The notes under the pieces were generated by a model. That model saw only the letters and a program-made list of their open reading frames with translations. It did not search any database and had not been told where the DNA came from. A stretch of 64,000 bases of DNA, taken from Malurus cyaneus samueli (taxonomy: Eukaryota > Chordata > Aves > Passeriformes > Maluridae). Made by a program: the position numbers and the translations under genes. The stretch's first letter is position 1, and every line of letters begins with the position of its first letter. The DNA is taken from the NCBI GenBank assembly GCA_009741485.1, contig CM019218.1, positions 27,321,274-27,385,273 on the forward strand, in the 5' to 3' direction. Shown here in pieces: positions 7,871 to 21,900 of this stretch.

Positions 7871-10065
7871 TCTTCACTGGGCTCAGGCTTTCCCACACTG
7901 CAGCCCTTTGCACTGCTATCTTACCTGTCCAGCCATCTCTTAATGGCCTGTTGACTTCCTCCCAACCCTCTCACCAAACAAGTCAAAGCCTTACCCTTCT
8001 GAATTTCCAGTCTCAAATTCCCATTATCTACCTCCTCTAAAAACTCAGGTTCCTTAACTAATATTCTCTCCCATTCCCACTCCTACCTGTCTATGCTTTA
8101 TGTTATATTTCGGCTTTTGTTCCTGGTTTCTCATTGAAGATTACCAACACCTGGATGCAGTGAATTTATCCCTCCTTTTATTCTGGGAAGAGCTGTAACT
8201 TTCTTGATCAAGAACTTCCAGACAAAATCAGCTTCAAATACTGTCAAGGCCAGGTTTTTCACAAGTATATTAATCCAGTAATAATGCTACTGTGTAGCAA
8301 ATCATACAAAGTCAATCCTGGAAGTGCTAGATTCCATTGAACCAAAGGGAAATACCTGAATCAATAAAAGAGGCAGGATTTTTCTGTAATCCACATTAGA
8401 AACATACCTCAGATTTGGGCTGATTTTGAAAGAAGATGCTGGAAATGTGATAAAAGTGCAACAAATGATAAAGTGGGACATATGAAGTGTTCTGTCATTT
8501 CTAGTCAGAGTTCCAGCCTCAGTAAACCACAAGATAGAGGGGGGCACTAAAAGAGAAAGGAGAAAATAAAAAACAGAAATAAAGGAAGGCTCTCAGGAAA
8601 GGGGGATAAGGATAGATTTAGGAAAATTGCAGATTATTTGAGGCCATCTCCTTGACCCTCGCCTACCTCCACCGGAGCAACCACTGGTCAGGGTGAAGTA
8701 AAGCTGACAATAGCTATTCATCACAGTGTGGACTTGAATGTAAAATGAAAACCACAACCACCTCATATGATGCAAGTACATACAGGAAGGGATTAAATCA
8801 ATGAAAGATGTTATCCCAAAGTGAAATAGTAATTCCTATTAAATTCAGCTCTTCCTAGAAGGAGCTGATTTTTCCCTGCCTTAAGCTACAAACACATGCA
8901 TGTAATACACCCTCGTAGTCAGGTGTGTTGAAATTCCATACGAGTTTCTTGACCCACCCCTCCAATTATGTTTTTTCATTAAGCTGCATAATGTTCCCAT
9001 GAATGATTTGCTTTCAAAGCTGAGCAATGCAGTACAGTGAGAAAAAATACTAATTATTTGCTTTCAGGGAGACTTCCCATCATTGTTTATGTCAAAGTAA
9101 TGGTTTCAGTGTTTTTGCCCGAACGAAGGAATGATAAAAAATCATCCATAAAACGTCTGACATTTCTTCCTGAAAAATCTTTCTTGAAAGGCTGAAATGC
9201 AGCAGGTAACAGGTCATAGTGAGTGAATTTCTCCAGCTGTGCTGATACATGAAAGTAAGTGTTCTTCCCTGAATTACAGAGATAATGTCAGTAAGTGCAC
9301 AAAAAGAGTTCTTTTAAAGAAAAACAAGCCAAACCAAAAAATACACCTCTGTTCTTCCTCCTGTTTTTTAGCATCCTTGAAGGAGGGAAAATCAACATCA
9401 AGTGTCACAGCACCATGCTGTAAATATCTCAAAACAATCTATTAATCCTGGCTAATAAAACACACATTTTTCAAAATTCTGAGGTCTGTGCTGCAATCCT
9501 GGACCAGTCTGGGAACAGCTTAAAATGAAGTGTTCGTACATGTATGCACACATTCTTTGAATGACCCCTTCATTCCACAAGAAATGGAATTGTCCATAAA
9601 GTTGTGGTCTTTGTAATAAGGTACATTATTAAAAAAATCTGGTTAATGTGACCTTGCTATTTTTAGACCTGCAAAACCGATTATCCATATACAACTACAA
9701 ATTCACTGTTTAAAATAAATCTATCTTAAAATAACTGCAACGCCTTCTCTTCCTTCCTTTAGCCCTAAAAATAGCAATTGTCACAACTAAAGAGCACAGC
9801 AGTACTTCAGTTATTTGTCACAAATCACTTCACAGACAACAGCTTCAGTTCCTTGTTATAATTGGACAGTGAAAATGTTAAAGGGCTTCTAAAATAGAGG
9901 TGTTGGCCCCTTTGATTGACAGGTACCATGAAACTGCAGTCTGTCCAACCTTGTTCCCAAAAGCTGAGATCTCTTTCAAACCTTAGAAAAAATTTTTATT
10001 CAATGGAAGTTGTCTATTTAAAGCATTGGTGCATGGAAATGAGTAATAAATCAATCAGAGTTTGG
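7871..10065. other. AT-rich sequence without recognised genes
   Basis: No recognised exon, RNA gene or mobile element between the CR1 fragment and the partial LTR. Short frames at 8302-8547, 8593-8781 and 9239-9445 look random. Confidence 0.5.
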
Positions 10066-10265
10066 CATCGGTCAGCAGATGGTGAGCAACTATATTGTGC
10101 ATCACTTGATAAGTTGCTTTTCTTGAGTGTTATCTCTCTTTTACTTTACTATTATTATAATTTTTTTTCTTTGTTTAAATTATTAAACTGTTATCTTAAC
10201 CTACAAGTTTTACTTTTGCTTCTCCTCCCCATTCCACTGAGAGGGGTGTGGAGTTTGGATTTAGC
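10066..10265 (+). mobile_element. Partial avian ERV LTR (3' half)
   Basis: Matches the 3' half of a common bird LTR family: GGTCAGCAGATGGTGAGCAA, a TTGTGCATCACTTG block, a T-rich stretch with TTATTATAATTT, then ATTAAACTGTTATCTTAACC, ACAAGTTTTACTTTTGCTTC and a G-rich GAGAGGGGTGTGGAG end. The AATTATTAAACTGT stretch is the LTR polyadenylation region. It is decayed; the 5' half, boundaries and target duplication are not visible. The same family occurs at 47046-47689. Identification is from memory of the consensus, so family naming is left open. Confidence 0.7.
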
Positions 10266-10687
10266 GAGCTATAGTTCTGTGGTTGGCAGAAGTGTTGAGA
10301 TAACTACAGAACTGACCAGAGTGTTGTTGAGATAAATAGCCCAATGTTGGTAACATTGTTGATTTCTTCGTTCTCATAGTTATGCTTGTTTTCAGGGTTG
10401 TGTCCTGAGTACCCATAGTACCTTACTTACAGTATGTGTTCCCTGAGCTGGTGTTTATTGCCCTTGGGTCATGGGCTAAGATTATCGCTGCAGGTACTTT
10501 CTAGCAAAGGATTATGATATGATAACATTGCTGGTTGGGAAACAGTCTGTTGTATATATTCAATATTGCAGGCACCTCTGTGCTCAGGGAGTGATCTACT
10601 GGGAACAACTGATCACAACTTTTCTCTCAGGGAAAAGGCCTTTTCTCCGCAGAGAAACAATTTACAGGGGAGATACTATCCTCCATC

Positions 10688-10715
10688 TTCCTTCCTTCTT
10701 TCTTTCCTTCCTTCA
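10688..10715 (+). repeat. Imperfect (CTTC)n microsatellite
   Basis: A run of CTTC/CTTT units, about seven in all, followed by CAGG. Simple sequence. Confidence 0.75.
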
Positions 10716-13140
10716 GGCTGATTACAGTCACGTTTGAGAATTTTAAATGTTTAAATACCCTTGGAAACCAACGTGGCCCTTTTGCTAGGAGCCAGCATGT
10801 TGCTGCATATGGTTTCGGTCTTGTTTAAGGTCAGACAATTAATCAAGAACATAATCCAGAGATCCAAGAAAACTGCAGTTTCCTAGTCAGTATCCAGGCA
10901 AAGTTCAGGAATCACATTAGACCAGGGAACAGAGGGTGTGCTGGGCACTGTGATGAATGACAAATTATTGGGCAGAGGAGAGGCAGTTTGGTTTCATAAA
11001 CATACACCTTGCCATGTTTGGTGTTTAGTTTAAAAGCCGGAGAATGGTTGTTTAAGGTTTAGTTTAATAATGTATTGTAGCCTCAAGGTATCCTGTCTCA
11101 TCCAGATTTTATAGTTTGTCTGTCATATTTTTTCAGGTGTTGGGGTTTAAACAAAGCCAGGATGGAGGTTTCCAGGATCTGCAGCTCTGGACCGAGTTTG
11201 CCAAAGGGGCTGACACAGATTTAGGACAGAAGATTTCACTGTCTTGGGCTAGATTTTTTGTAGTGAAAGCACTCCACATAACAGGGTTGTTCTAGGGCTA
11301 TGCTCATCCAACATTTCAAACATATTTTTGCTCTCCTTACCAAGTATTACCCAGCTGACACTGTGAAATGTTACTTTGATAATGGAAGTACTACTTTTTT
11401 TTGTTTTCAGCGAGGAAAAAAAGGTTATTTTTCTCTGTTTTAAAGAATTTTTTTTAAATGGCAAATGTTAGTTAGGATTCAAAGTCTTGAGGGAAGGTTT
11501 GTGCTCTTACAATGACTTAATTTCATTAAATGACGTTCTTTAATGACAACAGAAAATGATGCAATCTTAAGGCAGTGTTTCACAAATTATTTTACTTTGC
11601 CTCCACTTTCAAAGTATCTTCCAATCCCCATCAAACCTGATACAAGGCATGCTAATTGCTTTTCAGAAAACAGGGCAGGACAGGCAAGTGTCCCATAGTT
11701 CAGAAAATCCTAGAACATTCTTTTAGGCTACATGGGAATTTATCTTACGATAATAACCATTGAAGTGAAAAAAAATGGTCTTTCTAAAAAACAGCAATTT
11801 TCTTGAACTGTAAAAATAACTACAATTTTTGAGAATAATGTACAATGCAGTTTTGTTTTGAAAGCAGAGGGAAAATGTATGATAAAGTTGGACATAACCT
11901 GTGAAATTAAATAAAGCTATCTGGGCAAAGTTGAATTACTAAAACTATCTCCTTAAAAAAACCTGCTCTGAGCAAATGTCAACTCTTAACTATGCTTACA
12001 GGCATTTAAACACTATCGCACATGCTGACATGATAGACTGTTACTTTTGCTGCTCTAGTCAACACAGGAACAAATTTCCATGGTGCTCTACATCTTTGAT
12101 TCCTGTTTGCTTTGGTTTTGATTAGGGTTTAAGCTCCCTGGGCATCAGCTCTTAGTCATTTTATATTAATTCATAGCTTCCTCCTCAGTCTTTTTGTAAG
12201 CTTAATTCGATATTGTGTTAGGTGAAACTTGCTTTATGATAATAGCTGTAATAAAGACTGATGGCATCTTTACTTAATGGAGCTATTTTGTGAATCTGTA
12301 TCAAGCTTTTCTCATTGTGCCAAGAGCAGAGCATCTGTGATTATTGCAGTGTAGTTTAAAGCACTCAATTTGAGACAGAGAGACAAATTCTGCTTTTGGC
12401 TGTGTAAGTAAATCTCTCCTTCTTTTCACCAGAAGTCATATGTCTGCATGGAAAACAGTATTTGACCCAACAACACTGAGGCTGACCATCAGGGTCAGAA
12501 GAAGAAATGACTTGGAGAGGCACTGTGCACCAGTTAGTTCTCTTTTTAAAGACATAATGAGCCTTAAGCTGTAATTAGTATTTTCTGATATTTTTTTGCT
12601 GTCTTCACCCAATAACATGATTTCCAATTCTATAAAATTTTGTCTAAGTACATTGTAATCTGCACTTCTTACATGAGTGCAGTGGAAACTCAGAACTCAG
12701 GGAAGGAGGCTGTAGTTTCTAGGCTTGAATTTGTCTAAGGAGGCAGGTGCAAAGTCATGCGCTGTAAAAATGGTTTAGAAAATCTTCCCTGCAGATAGCA
12801 ACTTTCAAGTTCTTGCATTGCATTTCATCAGGGTAATATTATTCTATCCTAGACACCTGTAATATCCTAGAAAGTGACTGAAAATAGAACAATGTGAGGG
12901 TCCCCAACAATATCAGCTGGGTGATCTGATGTGACACTTGGTGTTATTATTTATTTTAGCTCATTTTCCTCATGATGTAAGGTCAGTGTACCAGTGTAGT
13001 GATATTGCTGTCTAAATGGACTATTTACAGGAAAATTAATATTGATCAATATATTCCATGACTTATTATTTTCCTATGTTAATAATACGCGATGACACCA
13101 AAATATATTAGACTTAAAAATAAATAAGCAATGCTAAACC

Positions 13141-13160
13141 CACCCCCCCCCAAAAAAAAA
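13141..13160 (+). repeat. Homopolymer C run joined to A run
   Basis: A run of about ten C directly followed by about nine A. Length may be unreliable because such runs are error-prone in assembly. Confidence 0.7.
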
Positions 13161-13585
13161 TTTAAATACCTTATGGACACATTATTAAAATCTCTAGAAA
13201 AGTTAAAAGGATATATTTTCACAAGTTTTTTTCAGGTTCTTTTCATTCAACTAAAAAAGACCTTCCTTAGATAGGGATTTTTTTCACTAAACAAAAAATG
13301 CAAGGAAGGTGATATTTTTTAAACATCAATCCTTTTATTACAAGCATTGTTTAGCTGAAAGAGATCAGTAACTGCATTAAGACAACCAACCATTTAGTGA
13401 GGAATCTTCCAAGTTTGCTCTGTGATATAGAAATCACAGAAATGGTATTAAATGGGGGCTTTGTCCTCGCTGTTTGTAGCCCTTTTCATGAGAAATCATG
13501 TCATTACTTATGACAGTAGATGGTGGCAAATATGGTTTTATGTCACACAAGCCCAGGATAAACAAGATAACTTGACCTAGCTTTT

Positions 13586-13586
13586 N
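13586..13586. other. Single undetermined base (N)
   Basis: The only ambiguous base noticed in the window, within CTTTTNCTCT. It is an assembly or consensus ambiguity rather than a gap. Confidence 0.95.
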
Positions 13587-16349
13587 CTCTCCCCCAGAAT
13601 TTTTGTGCTAAATGGGTTGGAGTAGATTTGGTTTGTACTTCTCAGAGAGGATTCAATGTGACATGTTATGGGAAGCTCTGGCAGAAGTACATGGTAAGTA
13701 GGTCACAACAGCTCTGTTGATTAGCATATTGGTGATTTAAAACCACAGTATCAGTTATAAAGTGGTGGCTGGATAACGTAAAATCTTGCGTATTTATTTG
13801 GAGAAGGAATTTTTACAGCATGAGACCAAGCTGAGTAACCATGCTGTTCTAGCAATATATTTATTTTTCTTAAAATCATAACCCCCTCCTGAAATGTTTT
13901 TAGCCCTCAGCTTAGCCTGAGGCCAAATCCAAGGAAAGTAGCCTAAAGCTCATGATGAATGTTTACTGACTTTTGTGGTCAGTGTTTCTCAGGAGTAAAT
14001 TGTAGAGAGCATATGAGATACACTTTATGTTTTCAGCTTCAGGCTGTGGAAAGTAGTTGGAGGAAAAGGTATGCCATTTAAAATTACCCCCAAATTATGT
14101 TCACAAAATATGCTTCACCTTTTCACAGCTGTGCATACTGAAATTGCTTAAATATTGCATTCCCTACTAGGAAGTCAAATACACCTACCTCATGTGGTTT
14201 AAATAAAATAAGAAGTGGGCTCATTTAGCAAACAAGACAGATAATTCAACATGAAAATCTAGGGGCTGAGAAATGATCTTGGGAGTTCCTGGATGAACCT
14301 TGAGATTTGGCACAAGGTAAATGTGCAGCAATCCCTTCCCTAGATTACCAGCAGGATGTGCATTGCCTTTTTCCTACTGTCTTTATTCATGTTTCAGCAG
14401 CTTGCCACAAGCAATATGCCAAGCTCATACAAAAAACTGTCTGTGTAGCACACAAATGTGTGCCTACAAACACACATACACCGTTCATTTCAGAAGATTC
14501 CTTTATAAAAACTGCTTTCTGAAGAAGAGCATATTTTGAGCTGCACTTGCACAGGCTCTTCACTGAACAAGAATTTTACAAAATACGGTTACAAGATTTT
14601 CTGCTGTGACTGCCATAGTTATGATCTATTTCCATAGCTTTGTAATTTTTTTGTATTCATTTTAGAGTCATGCATATCAAATAAAGTGTCACTGAATGTA
14701 GAAGTTGATATTAATAGCCTCTTTCCACATAGCACAAATATTTATGCATGTTATAGTCACCTGCACACTTTGAGAGAATTTGGATAGCATGTCAGACCAG
14801 GGATGATCTTTGAGGCTCAGATATGATAACTTAGCGTTGATTGACTGAAGACACCCAATCTTGTTCCAGACAACAATGAATTTCATTATTAGAAACTGCC
14901 TAGTTTTTAAATTATTGCATTTTATTGCAAGGTCAACTATCATAAAATTCCAAATATATTTTTTGAATATGTTTAAATCGTAATTTCAAAATGAGTATTT
15001 TTTTAAATTTGAAAGCAAGAGGCAAAGCAACAACTGATCTGAAAGCTGTAATATGGAAGTAAATAAATTATGTATTTTTGCCTTTGCATCAGGTAAAATC
15101 AGAGATCACTTCCAATCAGATCTTCACAGATGAGTAACACACTGGTCTGCATAACTGAGAAATTAAACATTGACATTAATAAGAACTGGCTTTTGACATT
15201 ATTTTATTTTTAAGTACATAAAAGAAGAAAACACTGGATACTGATCAAATTAGATCCATCTACTTATTTTAAATCATAATTGCAACACTGGAAACTATCT
15301 TATGCAAATTTGAGGGAATGGTTAATGTGAGCTTACATTTGTCTGTAATGTATCTGCTCTCTTTAGAAAAAATTTCCTTTTCAGACAGCTGAAGTTTTAC
15401 TTTTGTTTATGTAGACTAATACCCAATTCTATTTTCTGAGTGAACTTAGGAAAAAAAACTGGGCTCCTTCCACTGACATTCTGTCCAGCAGAGTTTTCTA
15501 ACCAAGTAGCAGAAGAAATTAGTGTAATAACAGTAAAGCAATCTCTAATCAGAGTTTATTACAGGTTAGTTATAATAAAGGGACTCAGATTAAAAAATGT
15601 ATTTTGACATATATTCATATGCATACCTGCAAATATATATAAAAGATATACTTCTATGTATATGTGGATTTAGAAACTTTTATTGGCTACTGATGAATCC
15701 CCCATTTTTTCAATTCTTTTTGTTATTATTTTTTTTTCTTGTAGTTAATCAAAAATCGTGAATGGAATCTTTATTTTTTTAACCTATTTAGCCTCACTCT
15801 AGTCCCCATTTACAGATACCACTGGGTGATTTTTTTGTTGTTTTTATTTGCTTGTGGTTTTTCGGCTTTAAATATTTGGGAGCATTTGGGGGGTTAAATA
15901 TTTTGGGAGTTTGTAAGTCACCCCTGTGGAGTCCAGTGCAATCTAAAAGCATGTAAGCATTCGAACAGCAACCAAATGCATGCTCAATATGCAGTGCCTC
16001 CTTTAGCTGTGACTGACAGGTGCAAAATGCTACTGAATCAGAAGTGACAGATATAATAATGACCAGCACAGGAGATTCACAAACCAGATTTTCCTGGGAG
16101 CATCATCTGCAATGGATGTTCCTATATATCTAATATGTAAATAGCTAATTATAATTTTCATTTGTTAAAATGAGGGAAAGTATTGATAGAATAAAATAGA
16201 AATCCCCAAAGAAAATAGTCCAGATGTTCTTCAGAGTGATTTTAGCCTCAGGGAAGTTTGGGGAACAGAAGTGACTAGAGGCTCTGGGTGAATTTTCTGG
16301 GTGGTATGCGAGGAATTACATACATAATTCCAGCTGTTCTTAATGGGAT

Positions 16350-16375
16350 GGAATCATTATTATAATAATGATTCC
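16350..16375. repeat. 26-bp perfect palindrome
   Basis: Thirteen bases, GGAATCATTATTA, are followed without spacer by their exact reverse complement. The core is AT-rich (TTATAA centre) and could extrude as a cruciform. It does not extend further on either side and no target duplication is seen. Confidence 0.85.
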
Positions 16376-18371
16376 TTATGTACCCGTTTGAAAAATTGCC
16401 CACAAACTTTCAAAGAATTTACTTTCATATGACCTTGCTTCTTCAGGTAGAAACATTCAATGAATAAGAAGCAATCAAGACAGAGTAGATCTCTTTTACC
16501 TTCTTCTGGAACAGAAAAAAAATGTGATTATGACTCTGACAGTGCAATCTTGGTGGCATTCCCTTATCCTGGCCTAGGGCACTGTTTGAATAAGCAAAAA
16601 TCTAACTAATTTGAGGTTTTTGACCAGACAAAAAATCACTGCCAGTGATTACATCTTTCTTTATTTGATGAGACATAGCATTTGAAAAGATCTCCTAAGT
16701 CATTATGCCCAGTTCCACTAGCTAGCACAGGCAAATATGTCATTTAAAAATTATATCAATCATGTAATTAAAAGATCTTTTAATATGAAGGGGTTTTATT
16801 TACCTGTCCTGTGATATAAAAATAGCAGGAAAACAAGAGCTAGATCTTAAGAAAGCTTCACAGAACTGTTTGCAGTGAAATAAAGAAATTTTCAAATGCT
16901 GATTTTCTCTCTTGGGAAGACACTATTGAGAAATAGTAGAGAAATGCAAGCACACATCTGTACCTTCCATTTCTCTCTCTATTATTTTACATTTTGAAAA
17001 ATAGTTTTTGCTGAAAAGTTAGGGACTGTAAATTGGTTCTTTATGACCCTTCTAGTCCATTTGGCTACGGAGTGAAACAAGATTCAGCCAGAAAGGGAAA
17101 AGCAGCTGAGAGTGACAGTGAATTTCATAAAGGGCATATAAGAGGCTGCAAGGAAGAGCCTGAATCATCCCCCATCTCTGCTTCTGAGTTATTAGGCCAC
17201 ATCTCACTCAAAAGATTAAATATTTTATCTCACAGGTCATTCCATTTTATTGCAATGTTGCCTTTAGCAATGCTACAGTTGAAGTTCTGTCAGTGTTTCC
17301 ATTATAGGCCCCTATTTTCTGGAATTTATAACTTAGGGCTAGAAATTCCCTGGGGATTAAAACTTGGCAAAATCATAGTAGGCCTTTCCCAGCAGAGAAT
17401 TGCCCCCCTGCCCCCATACTCTCTCCACTTTTTAATATCTCTGTTTAAAGTAGATCAGAAGACAACAAACATTTGCTTATAGTTCTAAAATAAATTTCTT
17501 CTACCTGAAACCAAGAAATTTCAAAAAGTATTTGTTTCTTAGTGCAGAAGTGCATGGCAGTGAGATCTGAGAATCAATGAAATGCTAGAAATGCAAAATG
17601 GGCACTTTGCATGTCTGCATCCATGCACATGTGTGTACATGAGTACCCGAGCATGCTCACAGAGTCTTGCATTTTTCCACAGAATTTTAGTGAGTGCTGT
17701 GTTTCAAATGAAGAATCAACAGCTGATGAACCCTTAGTGAAATTAATAGCACATAATTGCATGCATACATGACATTCAATAGCCATTGCATGCAGCATTT
17801 CACTCCTATGAATTTAAAATGATTAGTCTTAATTTAAAACCGTTGAAAATCTCACAGAAGATTAAAAAAAATATAAAAAAAAGAAGAAACAGAGGTGTGT
17901 TTTGCAAAAAATTTATCTGAAGATCCAACAGAAAACAATAAGTCCAAAATAACCCGGAAGTCAGGGAAAGGATTAAAGTGTGCATGGAGTTTAATTGCCT
18001 TGCCTTTCTCTAACGCTGAATGGTTTTTACTGTTAAAAAACTCAATAAAAGGTCAGCTGCTGAATAATAAAATGCGGAATGTGTTGGGGCAGTGAAGATG
18101 TTTTTTGCTATGTATCAGTGAGATCTGATGTCCACAGCTGCTGGTCTGTGGGCAGTCTAGGGGTGGTTTGTGTGAGCTGCTGGCCCTTTGCAGAGAGACA
18201 GAACTTCTGCAGAGCTTTGAGGGCTCTGGGATGAGAGGTGAGTGCTACGGGCAGGGCCAAGTTTGGGGCACTACAGGAGGCCTGTGAGAGCTGGATGCAG
18301 ATGCCTTTTGCCCGGTACTGGGAAGCGTGTGGCTCCCCTCAGCAGCTGTCGTTGCCATATGTGAGCGGATG

Positions 18372-18949
18372 GGCCCGCTGATCTGCACAAGCTCAACGAG
18401 CAATGGGAATCTCATGAGATTTAGCAGCACAAAGTACAAGGTGCTGCACCTGGGTTGGGACAATCCCTGGTATCAGCACAGGCTGGGATGGACAGATCAG
18501 AGCAGCTCTGCCCAGAAGCACTTGGGGGTGCTGGTGGATGAGAGGCTGGACATGACCCAGCCATGGGCACTGCCAGCCCAGAGAGACAATGGGGTCCTGG
18601 GCTGCATCCAGAGCAGCGTGGGCAGCAGGGAGAGGGAGGGGATTGTGCCCCTCTGCTCTGCTCTGCTGAGACCCCACCTGCAGTGCTGCATCCACACTGG
18701 GGTCCCAGCACTGGAAGGACACTTTTGGAGTGAGTACAGAGGAGGCCACCGAGACGATCAGAGGTCTTTCCTGTGAGGGTGGTGAGGCCCTGGAACAAGC
18801 AGCTCAGAGAAATTATCGCATCCTGGATGTGTTCAAGGCTGGGCTGGATGGTGCTCTGGGTATCCTGGTCTAGTGAAAGGTGTCCCTGCCCATGGCAGGG
18901 AGGTTGGAACTGGATGAGGACCTTTCCCACCCAAACCATTCTATGATTT
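18372..18949 (+). mobile_element. CR1 LINE 3' end, sense, with internal deletion
   Basis: A 5'-truncated CR1 copy. It starts in the ORF2 end (GATCTGCACAAGCTCAACGA, AGGTGCTGCACCTGGGTTGG, AAGCACTTGGGGGTGCTGGT) and continues through the PHLQCC region to about 18765. It then jumps to the GTGAGGGTGGTGAGGCCCTG block, so several hundred bases of the usual element seem to be missing. It ends with the typical tail GTGTCCCTGCCCATGGCAGG, GGTTGGAACTGGATGAGGAC and CATTCTATGATTTT. Frames on the minus strand here (up to 185 codons) are shadows of the element. Confidence 0.93.
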
Positions 18950-21900
18950 TCTGCCAAGGTCCTTCTGCAGGGCTGCACAGCATGTGATTGGAAAAAGAAG
19001 TCATGGTAGGAGAAGGAAAAAAAGGTAAGCGTTCTTCTTACAACTGCTTTTATTGGCAGATGTAGTCATCAAATTTTTAAACTGAGTTTTTCTTCAAAGT
19101 AAAAATAAAGGCAAAAATCCAAGAAAGGATGTCAAATGGGGCTAAATAATTAGAGAAACTGGGGTTCTTCTGTTTTTAGCTCAGTGGTTCAAAGCCGCAT
19201 AAATCAGTAGTGATTGAAAATTATTTCCATCTGTTCTGGTTGTATCATGAAATCTGATGATGATGGTGCTTTTACTACTGCACATCTCACTACACCATGA
19301 ACTTCCTCCAGAGCTAACACTAAAAAGTGACAGCTTTGAAATTTCAGAAGATAGGAGGACATGAAAAATGGACTAATCCTTCCCTTGATCGCCTGGTGTA
19401 GCCAGAGCAGAATTGAAACAGATGGTTTGGATGGTGTAAAAAATTTATATTGCTGCTGCTCCCACTTAACTCACAGTAGGTCTCTTATTCCAATATCTCT
19501 TAGGGTAATTAAAGCTGATATCAAGTAAAAGAAAGATGGCGTGGTGAGTCTATAGAGGAAGAACGTGCTCTGCTAAACCAAATACACTTTTTTTATACAG
19601 GTTTTACTTTCAAAAGTTCATTAATATAGGTGTTTAACATCTCAAAGTGACCTTTGAGTCTGGCAAAGGACTGCTGGAAATGAGAAGCAATATGGTTTGT
19701 CAATAGCTTTTATATTTCTTCTGTGATCAACAGAAGAGAGAACAGAATCCTGAATGAACACTACCATAGGAAATTCAGTGTAGCCTTTCATATTACAGCC
19801 ATTGCATTATTTTCAAATGCCACACTGCAGTATTACTACCTGAGGAACACAAATTAGGATCACCCTAACCAAGATAAAAACACAGCAACTGCGTCAGTCT
19901 CATATCTGTAAAACAGATATAATGAATTTTAGGTGGGGATGCAGACAGTGTTGCTCTCAACACACTTTGTGGGGAGCTATGTCTATTTTTTAACAGAAAG
20001 TAAAATACAGGTTGTGTATGTCCATCTTATGTCCTTGTCTCAGGTTCCTATGTTCCTCTTACACTTGCTTCATTTAGAAATGCTTTAAGAGCATTGTAGA
20101 GATTGTTTATAACGAACCTTTTCCTCTCTTCTGCGCACTTCAGGATGCCATTACTCTTTCCATAACAAAAATTCTAAGAAGAAAAGCAAAGAATAAACAA
20201 GACAAAGATTGTGCAGTCAACTTACATAATATGGTAAATATAGCATATTTTTTAGTCATTCCTATGCTGGTGTATGTCAGGAAGAACAAACTGAAATCCA
20301 AATGCTCTTCCTAGAGCTTGAAACTTGTGGAGTATTAACTAAAGGGGTTTTTTTTCCTTCAAAGCATTTCATTGAAACAAAAATTGCTTTCTCCCTCTTG
20401 ATGTTGCCAAAAGGACTCTCAAACCATGTAATTAAATCGCTGTTTTAAAGTACTATCCTCAGTAAACACAGGCTTCTAAGTTGAAGACTGCATAATAGAT
20501 GTTATTAACTATACATATAAATAAAAAATATGACTGGTAAAACATATTTGCTGAATAAGTTTGCCTTTCTCCAAAGTCATCTTCTTATTAATGACTCATG
20601 AGTGTCTTTTATATTATTTAAAAATAATGTAATTATAGACTATTCTGGAATAATTTGATGTATCTTATGTTCATATCCAAACCTATTAATTAAAAGAAGC
20701 ATAAGTATTTATAATGTACTGTATGCTTCTATTATTCAGGCTAATCCTTTTAATCCTGTTTAAATTGAAAGATAGAAGTTAATCCAAATAACATTTCTCT
20801 ACAAACAAATATTAATAAATCTCTCTCAGTCTCCCTTGTCACCTGTCCTGGAAATGATGAGTGATTTGTCTAGTTTCCTCTGGGTGGTAAACAATGGCGA
20901 TGGAAAGCAAAGAATGCAAAACTGTCACTTTGTATCTAAGGCCACATCACCAAAGTGTGGAGTAAAAGCGCTGTGTAGTCCTTCTCTATGAGGTCTCCTG
21001 AAGAAAAAAACTTTTCTTGGCGATATTTCTGAACTCCTGAATCTTTTTGGCACTGCAAACTAACACTAGACTTGTGCATAAAGAATCAGCTGGGCGAAAG
21101 TTTTGGTGTACCCTGTATTGAAGGCAGCATTTCAATGGCGTGCTGTCCCAGCAACAACGTAAAGAAGCCATGTTGAATGTGTAATGTTGGGTTTACGCCA
21201 TGGTACCGTGATCTATGATCTGCACACATGGTCAGTCAGAAACCAGAAAACCAGCATTTTTTTTTTCCCTGCTGTGAGCAACAATATTGAACATAACTCA
21301 CTCTGTTTTCACACTGGCTTTTTCTCCTTTTGCCCCAAAACACAAGTGAAAACTGAGCTTCTGCAGCTCCTTTGGACAAAAGAAAATGCTGATGTGTACA
21401 CACAAACTTATGGGTCCATTTTGTGTCCAAGGATGCATAAAAGAAATTGGAATACACTAGAAAAGACCTTCAAAAGATAATGTGATGGCAGGGGAAGTGC
21501 AGTGCTGTAACATAAATGTAAAACATACTGATAAATGTAACAAGCGCTGTGTTTATTATGCTTTGGAATTAGCAGTGAATGCTCTATGCAATAATTGTAA
21601 CAGTGGATTGAAAACATTCTTTATGCAGTGAAATTTTTAAAAGCAGGCAATGTATGAAGAACTACTTTTTAGAAGAGAGAAAAAATTGCAACAGAAATAC
21701 TCAAATGAATAAATGAGTAGCTTCATGCTAAATACCTGTGTCTTGATACCTTCCCTCCCAAAAGCTAAAAAAACAGGAAAGATTTCAGAATTTATTGTTA
21801 AATTGCAACAAAATTTTGTAAAATGATGTACGGAAATGAACAGAATGGGGAAGATATACCAGACACTGCTTAATACCAGTAACAGGAGAACTTGAAAAAA

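Larger units (their letters stand above)
10266..18371. other. AT-rich gene-poor stretch
   Basis: About 8 kb without a recognised gene. Contains an imperfect (CTTC)n tract (10688-10715), a poly-C/poly-A run (13141-13160), one undetermined base N (13586) and a 26-bp palindrome (16350-16375). An unrecognised 149-codon open frame lies at 17033-17482. GC-richer sequence at 18120-18370 leads into the CR1 copy. Confidence 0.5.

Noticed and set aside
17033..17482. 149-codon open frame
   Set aside because: No recognised domain. In 64 kb of such AT-rich sequence about one frame of this size is expected by chance over six frames.
18245..18978. Several frames up to 185 codons on both strands
   Set aside because: They lie in, or run out of, the GC-rich CR1 3' end and are frames of a dead mobile element or its complement.
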